Assembly: GCF_900143695.1 (NCBI RefSeq)
Contig: NZ_FRFE01000007.1
Coordinates: 147,668-211,667 of the forward strand
DNA: 64,000 nucleotides
Origin: Desulfopila aestuarii DSM 18488
GTDB taxonomy: Bacteria > Desulfobacterota > Desulfobulbia > Desulfobulbales > Desulfocapsaceae
Direction: 5' to 3'
Shown here: piece after piece, positions 8,619 through 17,611 of the stretch
Numbering within the stretch: position 1 is the stretch's first letter
Layout of the letters: the number at the start of each line of letters is the position of its first letter
Translations under genes and position numbers: made by a program
Notes under the pieces: model-generated
Told to the model about the DNA's origin: nothing
The model's database searches: none
What the model saw: only the letters and a program-made list of their open reading frames with translations

Positions 8619-9692
8619 ATGCGTATTCGAAGAGTTGTATTTGCCTTGCTGTGGGCCATCGTCTTCGCTCTGGCAACTACTGATCTGGTTCTGGCCGCTT
8701 CGGCCATGGTTGATGGCGGGGAGGAGGTGTGCCTGGTACGAAGAGCGGATAATTTTCTTATCCTCTATGATCGGTCCGGCTCCATGGCCGAAAAGCACAA
8801 TGGCACCATCATGACCAAAATGCAGGGAGAGAGAAAGATTCTCCTGGAAAAAAATGCCACTCTTCCCGACATGAACTGGCAGGCCGGTATTTATTCCTTC
8901 ACCCCTGCAGGCGAGCTGACCAATCTGGTCGAGTACTATCCGATGCAGCAGTATGACAAGAAGAAATTCAGCTGGACCCTGATCAAGATGCCGCTTGAGC
9001 CCAAAGGGCCAACCATGCTGCAGGCGGGATTGCTCAAACTTGATGACGTGCTCTCCGGCCTGAATGGCAGAACGGTGGTCTTTCTCTTCACCGACGGTCA
9101 GCACACCCCGGTTGACGCTTTTCCGGCTCCAGGTGCGATCGCCAGAAATATCGCGAAAAAGCATGATGTTTGCTACGGCGTCATCAACACCGGCACCAAG
9201 AGTCAGGAACTGGCGACAATTGCTTCCATTGCCTCAGCTACCCCCTGCTCTTATTCTGTCGGTTTCGACACATTGCTGGGCAATCCTGAATGGATGACCA
9301 ACGCCCTGTTTGAGGTTACGGATCAGAGCCCTTGCGGTGATATAATCGGCCATGTTTTCCAGAACATCCATTTCGACTTCGACAAGGACTACCTCAAACC
9401 TGAGTACTATCAGTCATTAAACGATGCGGCCGCCGTTTTGCGCGAAAACCCGCAGACACAGATCGTGTTGGCAGGCCATACCGACAGCATCGGCACCAAA
9501 CAGTATAATATGGGTCTCTCCCATCGACGGGCCGCCGCCGTTCGCGACTATCTGGTAAATAGTGCCGGTGTCGCCAAAGAGCGGATTACTCTTTCCGGTT
9601 TTGGTTTCAGCGAGCCGATTGCTACGAACAAGACCTCTGAAGGACGCGCTTTGAACCGTAGGGTCCAGGGCATCATAACCGGCTTGAAATAA
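8619..9692 (+). CDS. VWA domain - OmpA peptidoglycan-binding domain protein
   Basis: 357 residues from the ATG at 8619, chosen because GGAGG lies 8 bases before it and the following residues form a good signal peptide (RR then a hydrophobic run ending LVLAASA). A von Willebrand A domain follows, with the MIDAS motif DRSGS, a later threonine in GPTMLQAG and FTDGQ. The C-terminal 110 residues are an OmpA-like domain with FDFDKDYLK, AGHTDSIG and NRRVQG, the Asp and Arg that bind meso-diaminopimelate. Likely periplasmic, attached to peptidoglycan and carrying a metal-dependent adhesion fold. It is a single-gene unit closed by a strong terminator. Confidence 0.9.
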   Translation: MRIRRVVFALLWAIVFALATTDLVLAASAMVDGGEEVCLVRRADNFLILYDRSGSMAEKHNGTIMTKMQGERKILLEKNATLPDMNWQAGIYSFTPAGELTNLVEYYPMQQYDKKKFSWTLIKMPLEPKGPTMLQAGLLKLDDVLSGLNGRTVVFLFTDGQHTPVDAFPAPGAIARNIAKKHDVCYGVINTGTKSQELATIASIASATPCSYSVGFDTLLGNPEWMTNALFEVTDQSPCGDIIGHVFQNIHFDFDKDYLKPEYYQSLNDAAAVLRENPQTQIVLAGHTDSIGTKQYNMGLSHRRAAAVRDYLVNSAGVAKERITLSGFGFSEPIATNKTSEGRALNRRVQGIITGLK

Positions 9693-9710
9693 ATTCTGCA
9701 CCGTATAGCG

Positions 9711-9751
9711 AAAAAAGCCGGCAACTCTTGCGAGTTGCCGGCTTTTTTTTA
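9711..9751 (+). terminator. Strong terminator after VWA-OmpA gene
   Basis: Arms AAAAAAGCCGGCAACTC and GAGTTGCCGGCTTTTTT with a small loop and a continued T-run. Usable from both strands. Confidence 0.93.
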
Positions 9752-9897
9752 TTATAACCCGTGTTCTCAGCTATTAGGGCTTATCTGAAGTAGTACCCCC
9801 CCGCTCCATACGTGGTCATTTTCCATACAGGCCGATCCATTTGTATCCAAGGTAACTTGAAGAATTCCATAGTCCATTCAAGAACATGGCTTTCGTT

Positions 9898-10194
9898 TTA
9901 TTTTGTACAGACAAATTTCCCTGGCTCAGAGGCTTGAGTCAGACAGTTCAGAACCGTATCCTGTGCCTCCTGGCTCAGTTTACCTCGCGCCCCCATTTCT
10001 TTGACTATTTCCGGCCAATTGGCATCAGACTCAGCCAGCTCATGGCAGATTCTTTCAGTAGAATGGCATTTGGTACAGCTGGTTTCAATCGTTGTCTTGC
10101 AGGCGGCATCATCGATATCCTGACCAACACTCCAAGAAGCAATGCAGAGTGGAACCGATACCAACAGGGCCGAAAGCAACATTTTTCTCATCAT
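9898..10194 (-). CDS. Small monohaem cytochrome c
   Basis: 98 residues from the ATG at 10194, chosen for the AAAGGAG site just upstream. A signal peptide (MMRKMLLSALLVSVPLCIAS) is followed by one haem c attachment motif CTKCH, then a helical tail including two further cysteines. Exported to the periplasm and matured by the cytochrome c machinery. The single haem and small size fit an electron carrier of the cytochrome c family; partner unknown. A longer in-frame reading upstream of the signal peptide is not supported. Confidence 0.82.
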   Translation of the reverse strand: MMRKMLLSALLVSVPLCIASWSVGQDIDDAACKTTIETSCTKCHSTERICHELAESDANWPEIVKEMGARGKLSQEAQDTVLNCLTQASEPGKFVCTK

Positions 10195-10368
10195 CGTGTT
10201 CTCCTTTTGAGAATCAGAGGGACAAAAATCCAAACAATCCAAAACGACAACAGCGCAATAACTACCTGCCAGAAAAACCACACAGGAAGAAAATCATGCA
10301 CTCCATTTTACTCTACCTTTTGTCAGGAAAACAGGGCAAGATAATTGTAGAGCGCATTTTGCAGAATA

Positions 10369-10536
10369 TTATGCATCTTTTACCTGTAAAAATTTATCCC
10401 GATACTCCCTCGGGGACAAGCTGGTATGTCGCTTAAATAATCGTCGGAAGGTACCGCCATCCTCATAGCCGACCCGACGTGTTATCTCTTCACTACCCCG
10501 AGGTCTATTTTCAAATGCGACATCCGGCAGTTGATG
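10369..10536 (-). pseudogene. Remnant of an AraC/GlxA-family regulator (C-terminal helix-turn-helix only)
   Basis: A 55-codon minus-strand frame from a stop at about 10537 to TAA at 10369. It reads through EEITRRVGYEDGGTFRRLFK then RHTSLSPREYRDKF, the second helix-turn-helix and conserved tail of AraC-family activators (closest in look to the GlxA type). The upstream part of the protein is missing: an in-frame stop precedes it and the sequence beyond is the 3' end of the DtxR-like gene. It has no start or ribosome site, so it is a decayed fragment. Confidence 0.8.
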
Positions 10537-10614
10537 TCATAATAGCATATCAAAACGGATACAAAGCTTGAGGGAAAACAACTGCAAGACCAACAATACG
10601 TCCATTTCTCATAC

Positions 10615-11277
10615 TCAGAGTAAAAGGCAGCTCGTCTTCCAGACAAAGATATTTTTGACAATCTCGGGATCAAGTGCCAGCTCGGTGTTCTCAAAACGTA
10701 CACAGAACGCCGGGGAGGTGCGATGCACCGTTACCGTTACTCCAGGACTCAGGCCAAAGGAAAGCAACTGGTGCAGGTTCGAATGGCTGCCCGGCTTGAT
10801 ATATGTTATCCGTCCCTGCTCGCCTGGTGCCAGCTCGATCAGGCTGGTAACAGTATTCTGCACCTCCCGCGAGAGGCTGCGGCAGCAGTTACCTGGCGGA
10901 ATCGGTTTGCCGTCGGGGCACATCTCAGGATGGCCAAGAAGGGTGCAAATCGATTCTTCCACCTCCTCCTGTAAAGAATGCTCGACCTGACAGGCGATCT
11001 CGTCCATCTTGTGTTTTTTCACCTTGAGAATAGAGGTGACCAGTACCTCAGCTAAACGATGCCTCCGGATAATCTGCTCGCCAAGTTTTTCGCCTTCATG
11101 GGTGAAATGGATATCGTTGTCACTGATCAGGATCATCCGGCTTTTCTGCAGTTCAGCCAGCTCGCTTTCGGAGAACTGGATACAGCAGTTATCACGCACC
11201 GCCTGCAGCGTGGACTGCTTCTTCTCCCGTGCCACCCACATCGCTTCCAGAATTTCTTCAAGTCGTTCATTGAGCAT
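10615..11277 (-). CDS. DtxR/MntR-family metal-dependent regulator
   Basis: 220 residues. The N-terminal winged helix carries the metal-repressor pattern ESELAELQKSRMI ... FTHEGEKLGEQIIRRHRLAEVLVTSIL; the middle dimerisation region has EIACQVEHSLQEEVEESIC and the H-x-x-C/CP residues (GHPEMCPDGKPIPP) typical of metal sites in DtxR, IdeR and MntR. The C-terminal 75 residues form an SH3/FeoA-like domain. It begins 15 bases after the feoB stop with a ribosome site AAGGAT, so it is the second gene of a feoB-regulator operon and probably senses Fe(II). Likely an iron-responsive repressor of its own operon (inference). Confidence 0.9.
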   Translation of the reverse strand: MLNERLEEILEAMWVAREKKQSTLQAVRDNCCIQFSESELAELQKSRMILISDNDIHFTHEGEKLGEQIIRRHRLAEVLVTSILKVKKHKMDEIACQVEHSLQEEVEESICTLLGHPEMCPDGKPIPPGNCCRSLSREVQNTVTSLIELAPGEQGRITYIKPGSHSNLHQLLSFGLSPGVTVTVHRTSPAFCVRFENTELALDPEIVKNIFVWKTSCLLL

Positions 11278-11292
11278 ATCGATGTATCCTTT

Positions 11293-13272
11293 TTACGAAA
11301 AAGTCACCCCGAATGAGAGACAGAGATGGTTGACGATGCTCCCCATGAGAATGGCATAGACGAACACCGCAATATTGATGGCCAGCCCGACCTTTAAACC
11401 ACGCTCCTTGAAGAGCACAATAAATGAATTAATACAGGGTGCCACAAAGGTCATCACCAAAAGATTCACTACCAGCTGCAGGTTGGTGTAAATCTGTCGG
11501 AGATGCTCAAGCTCGGTGGCGCCGCTCTCCCGCCGGATCATCGTTTTGATGAAAACCTGCACGCTTTTTTCCGGCAACCCCATGACATGATGAATCATCG
11601 GCCCAAGGGTATGCTCAAGCAGATGCAACCCTCCGGCCCGCTCAAAGAGAAAGACACCGGCCGAGGCCAAAATAAAAACCGGTAGAGCCTCGAGCATGAA
11701 AAACCAGGTCTTTGCCAGCGCCATCTTCAGCACCGCCCAGGGTTTTGGCAAGCGCATTGGCGGAATTTCCAGAAAGAGTGGCGAACGGTTGCCGGGGAGA
11801 AAACGATTGGCCAGATACCCAGCCACCAGCACCTGACTCGCCAGGATGCCAAACACCGCAACAGAGGCGGAAACCGGCATCTTTTCAAGAATGATCAGCA
11901 TCACGGCAATAAGCGGAGCACAGGGCAGACAGAGATACAGGAGAAATGAGGCGATGATTTTCTCTTTTTCCGTGTTGAGCACTCTGGTCGTGAGCAACGC
12001 CATGGTAACGCAGGAAAAGCCCATCACCAGCGGAATGACACCCTTGCCGTTGAGCCCCAGTTTATGGAACACTTTGTCGAGCAGAATGGAAATACGTGGC
12101 AGATACCCGGAATCTTCCAGAATACCAAAAGTGATATAAAAACAGAAGATCACCGGCAGCACCAGCCCCATGGCCAGAAAAACACCGGTCGGCAGGATGC
12201 CGAAATCGGGATCCATGAGCATGTCTCGAAGAAACTGACTGGACAGCCTATCTGTGAAATGACTCACTGCCGGCAGAAGTATCCCTTCGAAAATTTTGCT
12301 GTTAATGGAGTCTACGAGATAGGTGGCACCAAAAGCCCCGATAAAATAGTACATCGCAGCCAGCACCAGAACAGCAATGGGGATACCTGTGGAAAATGAG
12401 GTGCACATATCTCCAAAGGTCGCAAGCTTTGAGTTGCGGGACACCGGCTCGGTAGTCTGCACCTCATCGGCAATCCGCCTGGCTACGGTGATATAATGTT
12501 CTGTTAGTATATTTCTGGAATGTGTAGGGTTTTCCCGATAGAAAGCGTCAATGAGGCCAACTAGCCGGTCAAGGGTATCACGGCCGAAGTGATCCCGGAC
12601 ATAGCGCCGGACGTCACGATCATGGTTGAGCAGTAGCAACCCTACCCCCCGCGGAGAGATACGGCCTCCTTCAACCTCCCTGGCGATATCAGCCAATAGC
12701 GTTTCGATGGCGGGTGTATAGGAAACATGAAAACTAAGCGGTCGCAGCTCATCAAAACTGCCCACCAGTTCCCGCAACCCCATCCCCTCCGGGGCAATGG
12801 TCGTGGTCACCTCCACCCCAAGCAGTTTGGCCAGTTTGGCGGTATCAATCTCAATGCCCCGGGATACCGCTTCGTCCATCATGTTGATATTGACGAGCAT
12901 CGGCAGCCCGAACTCACCATATTGCAAGGCAAGGGCCAGCGAGCGGGCCAGGTTCTTGGCGTCGGCCATCAGGATAATGCCGTTGATTTCCCCGCCAAAT
13001 GTTTCAGAGAGCAGCACCTCACGAGAAGCCCGCTCGTCCTCATTTTCACTGAAGATAGAGACGTTACCAGGGGTATCGTAAAGAATCCCCTTTTCGCTCC
13101 GCAAAGGTGCGCTGCTGATGGTCACCGTCGATCCCGGGAGGTTGACCGACTTGATTTTCTTGGTGGTTATGCTCGAAAACACCAGGGTCTTGCCGACATT
13201 CATGTTGCCGATAAGAGCATAATTATAACCGGATGGTTCAGAAGTCTGGGGGTGTGTTGCTGCCATTTTCAT
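11293..13272 (-). CDS. feoB: Ferrous iron transporter FeoB
   Basis: 659-residue inner-membrane Fe(II) importer. The N-terminal G domain has G1 GNMNVGKT, G2 around LPGSTVTI, G3 DTPG and G4 NMMDEA, with a helical linker to about residue 250. The membrane part has around eight segments and both gate motifs with their cysteines, CLPCAPLIAV and VAPCINSF. G1 is unusual: most FeoB proteins have GNPN in place of GNMN. The polypeptide lacks the C-terminal basic extension of some orthologues. No separate feoA is seen, though the neighbouring regulator ends in a FeoA-like domain. Confidence 0.93.
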   Translation of the reverse strand: MKMAATHPQTSEPSGYNYALIGNMNVGKTLVFSSITTKKIKSVNLPGSTVTISSAPLRSEKGILYDTPGNVSIFSENEDERASREVLLSETFGGEINGIILMADAKNLARSLALALQYGEFGLPMLVNINMMDEAVSRGIEIDTAKLAKLLGVEVTTTIAPEGMGLRELVGSFDELRPLSFHVSYTPAIETLLADIAREVEGGRISPRGVGLLLLNHDRDVRRYVRDHFGRDTLDRLVGLIDAFYRENPTHSRNILTEHYITVARRIADEVQTTEPVSRNSKLATFGDMCTSFSTGIPIAVLVLAAMYYFIGAFGATYLVDSINSKIFEGILLPAVSHFTDRLSSQFLRDMLMDPDFGILPTGVFLAMGLVLPVIFCFYITFGILEDSGYLPRISILLDKVFHKLGLNGKGVIPLVMGFSCVTMALLTTRVLNTEKEKIIASFLLYLCLPCAPLIAVMLIILEKMPVSASVAVFGILASQVLVAGYLANRFLPGNRSPLFLEIPPMRLPKPWAVLKMALAKTWFFMLEALPVFILASAGVFLFERAGGLHLLEHTLGPMIHHVMGLPEKSVQVFIKTMIRRESGATELEHLRQIYTNLQLVVNLLVMTFVAPCINSFIVLFKERGLKVGLAINIAVFVYAILMGSIVNHLCLSFGVTFS

Positions 13273-13472
13273 CCAATTTCAAGAAACGTTGATTTTCTTA
13301 GCTACCACTAAAACCAACAACCAATAGCATATTTTGACAGTTTGGTAAAAGAAACGAGGCTTTTCCGCTCTTTTTTTCTCTGTCCGGGGCATGCCCTTCT
13401 CTCTGTGTCATCCAGACGACTTCGCCCCGCAAGATTTGAAATGACTTGTCATATCCCTGCCATCTCAACTAG

Positions 13473-13492
13473 AATAGGTAAACATACCTATT
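13473..13492. promoter_or_regulatory. Perfect inverted repeat, possible DtxR-type operator
   Basis: AATAGGT and ACCTATT arms separated by six bases. The TAGGT/ACCTA half-sites resemble those of DtxR/IdeR iron boxes, and the next genes on the minus strand are feoB and a DtxR-family regulator. Its last two bases overlap the -35 box of the galU promoter, so either or both sides could be regulated. Confidence 0.5.
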
Positions 13493-13519
13493 TACATTTA
13501 TCTCCCTGGCTTCTATAGT
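13491..13519 (+). promoter_or_regulatory. Candidate galU promoter
   Basis: TTTACA (13491-13496) and TATAGT (13514-13519) with a 17-base spacer, giving a leader of about 145 bases before the galU ATG. Confidence 0.6.
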
Positions 13520-13670
13520 TACGACCTCATCGTAGGCAACCCATCGTTAACGCATTTCTTTTTCCGGTTAACGATTCATTTCTGCGGATTCTTCACTTGC
13601 GTAGAACATGCCTGAGCAGTCTGTTGTGTTTACCTTCCACCCTTGGAGCGATACTACTCGATCAGGTGCT

Positions 13671-14543
13671 ATGAAAATAAAAAAAGCTATTTTTCCAGTT
13701 GCGGGTCTCGGCACGCGTTTCCTTCCGGCAACCAAGGCAATGCCAAAGGAGATGCTTCCGGTCGTCGACAAGCCCATCATCCAGTACGCCGTTGAAGAGG
13801 CCTTGGCTTCAGGTATCGAGCAACTCATCTTCGTCACCGGTGCGGGCAAGACGCCGCTTGAGAATCATTTCGACCGGTCCTATGAGCTGGAGGACACTCT
13901 CAGAAAGCGCGGAAAAAGCGATCTCTTGAAAACAATTGAATCGCTGGTGCCCAAATCCGGGACCATCGTTTACACCCGCCAGAGCGAACCGCTGGGACTC
14001 GGTCATGCCATCTGGTGCGCACGCGACATTGTCGGTGACGAGCCCTTTGCCGTCCTGCTGGCCGACGATCTGATCCAGAGCGATGTGCCTGTACTGCACC
14101 AGATGGTCAAGGAGTTCGACCGGGTCAGGGCCTCGCTGGTGGCCATCTTTGAGGTGCCAAAAGAAGATACCTCCAAATATGGTATTCTTGAGGCGGAAGA
14201 GGGTTTCAACGGTACGGTGCGTATTAAATCGATGATCGAAAAACCAAAACCGGAAGATGCACCCTCGAATCTCGCGGCGGTGGGACGCTACATATTCACC
14301 CCCCGGATCTTCGACTACCTCGGCGCCCACAAAACCGGAGCGGGTGGCGAGATCCAGCTCACTGACTCCATGGTTGCGCTCCTCGAAGAGCAGCCGATCT
14401 TCGGTTATCGCTTCAAGGGAACCCGCTTCGACTGCGGTGACAAGGCGGGCTTCCAGCAAGCCAACCTGGCCTTTGCCATGGAACGACCGGAACTGCGGGA
14501 GGCACTCACCGACTTCATCAAAACCCTGATGGTTGGCCGGTAA
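13671..14543 (+). CDS. galU: UTP-glucose-1-phosphate uridylyltransferase
   Basis: 290 residues from the ATG at 13671. Makes UDP-glucose from UTP and glucose-1-phosphate for polysaccharide and lipopolysaccharide synthesis. It shows the nucleotidyltransferase signature FPVAGLGTRFLPATKAMPKE at the N-terminus, DKPIIQYAVEEA, the metal-binding LLADDL, EKPKP and GGEIQLTDSM, all typical of bacterial GalU. Length is normal. It is a single gene, followed by a terminator and facing the J-domain gene. Confidence 0.95.
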   Translation: MKIKKAIFPVAGLGTRFLPATKAMPKEMLPVVDKPIIQYAVEEALASGIEQLIFVTGAGKTPLENHFDRSYELEDTLRKRGKSDLLKTIESLVPKSGTIVYTRQSEPLGLGHAIWCARDIVGDEPFAVLLADDLIQSDVPVLHQMVKEFDRVRASLVAIFEVPKEDTSKYGILEAEEGFNGTVRIKSMIEKPKPEDAPSNLAAVGRYIFTPRIFDYLGAHKTGAGGEIQLTDSMVALLEEQPIFGYRFKGTRFDCGDKAGFQQANLAFAMERPELREALTDFIKTLMVGR

Positions 14544-14568
14544 TATCTGCTCTTTTCCCCAAAAAAAC

Positions 14569-14610
14569 ACATCCCCCTTACCGCCCTAGCGGCTGGGGGA
14601 TGTATTTTCT
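14569..14610 (+). terminator. Terminator between galU and the J-domain gene
   Basis: Arms ACATCCCCC and GGGGGATGT with an inner CCGC/GCGG pair, followed by ATTTTCTT. The genes converge here, and A-rich sequence on the other side makes bidirectional use possible. Confidence 0.8.
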
Positions 14611-14653
14611 TACCTTTTGCTCCTCCTGCCTGTCATTCGACAATAAGGAGAAA

Positions 14654-15451
14654 TCACCCCTCTTCCAGTACGAGGTAGAGATCGCCGCGCCCACCCGGAC
14701 CGAAAGAACCTTTTCCCTTCAGTCGCAGCTTCTGACCTCCGTGGCTACCGGCAGGTACTGTAACCTTCAACCGCTCGGGCCCATCTGGCCCCTGAGTTAC
14801 AAGCTGAATTACTTTGCCCTCACGAAGTTCTTGGGAAGAGAGACGGGTTGTGTAGGTAGTAGCGGGAATTTCCGCATGAGGAGGTGCAGTATTCTCTCCG
14901 ATCTGCTTCTGGCCGCCGGATAAGAGTCTGCCCACCGCCCCGCCAATGGAGCGAAGTAACCCTTTTGAAGACGGCAAACTTTTGCGGGCTCCATTTAAAA
15001 TTGCAGGACCAGCCAGTGAGCCGAGAAAGAAGATGCCGCCAAAGATCATCCCGCCTTTGCCACCGAAAAAGCTCTGCTTGATAAAGTGCTGGTTCGCACG
15101 AAAGCCTTTACGGGCAAACTCCTGCAACAATCCGGAAAACATCTGCTGAAACCGTGGGTCCCGAAACAGATCGCGGAGGATGTCCTCCTGACTGTAGTGA
15201 AAACCACCGTTTTGGCCATTCGCAGAGAAGTCACCGCCCATCTTGCGACTCGTGTCGTATTGGCCGCGCTTGACCGGATCGGTCAGTACACCGTAGGCCT
15301 CGGCAATCTCTTTGAACTTCTCCTCAGCTGTCGGATTATCCGGATTCCGGTCGGGATGATACTGCATGGCAAGCCGCCGGTAACTCTTGCGAATCTGTTC
15401 TTCACTTGATTCCGGCGTCACCTCAAGGATCTGGTAATAGTCTTTCATCAT
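14654..15451 (-). CDS. J-domain co-chaperone (DnaJ/CbpA-like, no zinc finger)
   Basis: 265 residues from the ATG at 15451; a GTG six bases upstream is possible. The J domain occupies the first 65 residues with the HPD motif in [12 protein letters not shown] that stimulates DnaK. It lacks the four-repeat zinc-finger region. A middle glycine-rich hydrophobic stretch ([20 protein letters not shown]) could be a membrane contact. The C-terminal 80 residues resemble half of a DnaJ substrate-binding domain, ending [11 protein letters not shown]. It is not next to dnaK or grpE, so it is an accessory co-chaperone. Confidence 0.85.
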   Translation of the reverse strand: MMKDYYQILEVTPESSEEQIRKSYRRLAMQYHPDRNPDNPTAEEKFKEIAEAYGVLTDPVKRGQYDTSRKMGGDFSANGQNGGFHYSQEDILRDLFRDPRFQQMFSGLLQEFARKGFRANQHFIKQSFFGGKGGMIFGGIFFLGSLAGPAILNGARKSLPSSKGLLRSIGGAVGRLLSGGQKQIGENTAPPHAEIPATTYTTRLSSQELREGKVIQLVTQGPDGPERLKVTVPAGSHGGQKLRLKGKGSFGPGGRGDLYLVLEEG

Positions 15452-15528
15452 GGTCACAACATCACATTGTTTACAAAAGCCTTATAACGGCGAACACCAT
15501 GTATCTCTGCCCCGTCAACAGGTTCACC

Positions 15529-16413
15529 CTATGCACTTCTTCGCTTAACGGCAAGCTGAAACACCAGTTGCACCGCCAGCACAGTTCCTCCGACAACAAA
15601 GGCCAGCACCAGATCGGCTATTAGAGACGGCATAAAGACAAATAGCTCATGCAGTGCATGAATATTATGGGTAAACATGCCTCCACCGACCAGCAGCATG
15701 GCAATGGTGCCGATAATGCCGAGAGCACGTATCACCCAGGGCAAGGAGACCACCAGCCCCGAACCAGCGGGAACCAGCAGACGGGCGAACATCCCCTGCA
15801 GACGGCGTCCCTGCCGGATGAGATAAAAACCCATATCATCCATACGGACGATAAGAGCAACAACGCCATAGACCCCTATAGTGGCCAGCATCGCCACCAC
15901 ACTCACCACCATAATCTGCAACATTAGTTGCTGCTCCATCACCGTACCCAGAGCAATAATAACGATCTCAATGGAGAGGATAAAATCGGTACGTATCGCC
16001 GACTTTACTTTTTCCGCTTCGCGTCTCAGCAGTTCCTTTTCATCTGTAACCGTCTCAGCTGCAGGCTTGGCATGGGGCGAATGAGAAAAGTAATGGTAGA
16101 TCTTCTCCACCCCCTCGTAACTAAGATAGACCCCGCCTAGCAACAGAACAGGAACAATGAGCCAGGGGGCATATGCTGACAAAAGAAAGGCCAGCGGCAA
16201 GATGATCAGTTTATTAACAAAAGAACCCTTGGTAATAGCCCATAACACCGGCAACTCGCGTGAGGCGCGAAAACCGGTGGCTTTCTCTGCATTGACGGCA
16301 AGATCATCGCCCAGAATTCCTGCTGTTTTCTTGGCAGCGATCTTGCTCATCATCGCGGCATCATCGAGCAAAACCGCTATATCATCCAACACTGCAAAAA
16401 TACCACCAGTCAC
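15529..16413 (-). CDS. YedI-type inner membrane protein (DUF808)
   Basis: 294 residues from a GTG start at 16413, chosen because GGGAGG lies just before it. The N-terminal block FAVLDDIAVLLDDAAMMSK and KTAGILGDDLAVNAE is the hallmark of the DUF808/YedI family. There are six or so membrane segments. The biochemical role of the family is unknown. It may be co-transcribed with the J-domain gene, 77 bases downstream. Confidence 0.88.
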   Translation of the reverse strand: MTGGIFAVLDDIAVLLDDAAMMSKIAAKKTAGILGDDLAVNAEKATGFRASRELPVLWAITKGSFVNKLIILPLAFLLSAYAPWLIVPVLLLGGVYLSYEGVEKIYHYFSHSPHAKPAAETVTDEKELLRREAEKVKSAIRTDFILSIEIVIIALGTVMEQQLMLQIMVVSVVAMLATIGVYGVVALIVRMDDMGFYLIRQGRRLQGMFARLLVPAGSGLVVSLPWVIRALGIIGTIAMLLVGGGMFTHNIHALHELFVFMPSLIADLVLAFVVGGTVLAVQLVFQLAVKRRSA

Positions 16414-16634
16414 CGCGTTTTCCTCCCGCTCTCACTTATCCAACCAATTACTCGTTGTCTTTCACCTGCCATTCCGGTCTCTGAAGGAGAATTACCGGCT
16501 CGTCACAAAAATTGCCATTGAAAATCGGGTCACATCATCACTATAGTAAAAACCTGTCATATTTCCACAAAAGCCTATGCCCGCTTCTCTCATCTTCGAG
16601 CGAGGCCCACCTTTTTGTATCGGAGAATACGAAC

Positions 16635-17117
16635 ATGAAAACCAAATTGCCCGGTATCTACCTCCTCTTGCTCGCAGCAATCAGCCTCCTGCTGCCAACC
16701 TTGCTCTTTGCCTCAGGTGAGGATGGGCTTTCCAAGGGCCAGACAGTCTATGTTCCAGCATACTCCCATATCTACAGTGGTAATCGTGAGCAACCGTTTC
16801 TCCTGACCGTTACGCTCAGCATCAGAAATATCGACCCGAAGCACACCCTCACCATCAACCTGGTCGACTATTATGAAACCCAGGGGAAGCTTTTAAAGAA
16901 CTGTATAGAGAAACCCTTCCAGCTGGGACCTCTCGAATCATTTCGTTACATTATACCTGAAAAAGACAAAAGCGGAGGCTCAGGTGCCAACTTTATGGTC
17001 GAGTGGAACTCTACAGAAAATAGCAACCCACCCATCATCGAAACCATCATGATCGGTGCCCAGTTCCAGCAAGGTATCTCTTTTACGTCACGGGGACAGG
17101 CCATCGTTAACCAATAA
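16635..17117 (+). CDS. Exported DUF3124 family protein
   Basis: 160 residues from the ATG at 16635, which begins a clear signal peptide (hydrophobic run LLLLAAISLLLPTLLF ending in AS). The mature part matches the DUF3124 pattern: KGQTVYVPAYSHIYSGNRE, TLSIRNIDP, VDYYETQGKLL, then GGSGANFMVEW and ISFTSRGQAI. This is a beta-rich periplasmic or secreted protein of unknown function. A longer frame upstream of the signal peptide is not supported. Confidence 0.85.
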   Translation: MKTKLPGIYLLLLAAISLLLPTLLFASGEDGLSKGQTVYVPAYSHIYSGNREQPFLLTVTLSIRNIDPKHTLTINLVDYYETQGKLLKNCIEKPFQLGPLESFRYIIPEKDKSGGSGANFMVEWNSTENSNPPIIETIMIGAQFQQGISFTSRGQAIVNQ

Positions 17118-17192
17118 AGAGAAGTTATTACATCCTCTCCGGCTGTAGCGGAGAAAGAATATTAATTTCAGCTGAAAATACGTCAAAAACCT

Positions 17193-17591
17193 ATGAACCC
17201 ATACGACGAAGCACATCTTTTTGTCGCGGCCATCAGATTACTCCAGCATCAGAAGAGCTGCTCCCCCCAGATAGAGGATATCTGCCAGCTACTGGATATC
17301 TCTGTAGAGGCAGGACTCTCCCAGTGCCGAAAACTTGAGCAGTCCGGCATTGTCGAAATCTACGAAGACCCCTTCTCCCTGAAGGTATCAGTAGCCAATC
17401 ATCTGGAAATCGAGAAACTGCCACGAGAAGCGAAGTCCGAGAACACACTTGCCAAAGAGCTCGAGCAGTTCATGAGCAAAAAGAAGGATCTGGACAAAAA
17501 AGTCGAGTCGATCCAGGCCGAGCTGGAAGCGAAAAAGAAGAACATGTTCAAAAATATCGAGGAACAATTCAAGAAGAAGATACGGGAGTAA
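17193..17591 (+). CDS. Hypothetical helix-turn-helix / coiled-coil protein
   Basis: 132 residues. The first 70 look like a winged helix (IEDICQLLDISVEAGLSQCRKLEQSGIV), the last 50 are a highly charged coiled coil rich in Lys and Glu. The combination suggests a small cytoplasmic DNA-binding or scaffold protein. I do not recognise a named family. It follows the DUF3124 gene on the same strand with a 75-base gap. Confidence 0.7.
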   Translation: MNPYDEAHLFVAAIRLLQHQKSCSPQIEDICQLLDISVEAGLSQCRKLEQSGIVEIYEDPFSLKVSVANHLEIEKLPREAKSENTLAKELEQFMSKKKDLDKKVESIQAELEAKKKNMFKNIEEQFKKKIRE

Positions 17592-17611
17592 AACTTAACC
17601 AGTAGCTGGCC

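Larger units (their letters stand above)
13273..13670. other. Divergent control region between feoB and galU
   Basis: 398 bases without a gene. It contains the palindrome at 13473-13492 and the plus-strand promoter at 13491-13519 listed separately. An upstream in-frame start for galU at 13608 would lengthen the protein by 21 residues with no family match and is not used. Confidence 0.6.

Noticed and set aside
10482..10703. 73-codon minus-strand frame
   Set aside because: Different frame from the AraC remnant and overlaps the DtxR-like gene; no family look.
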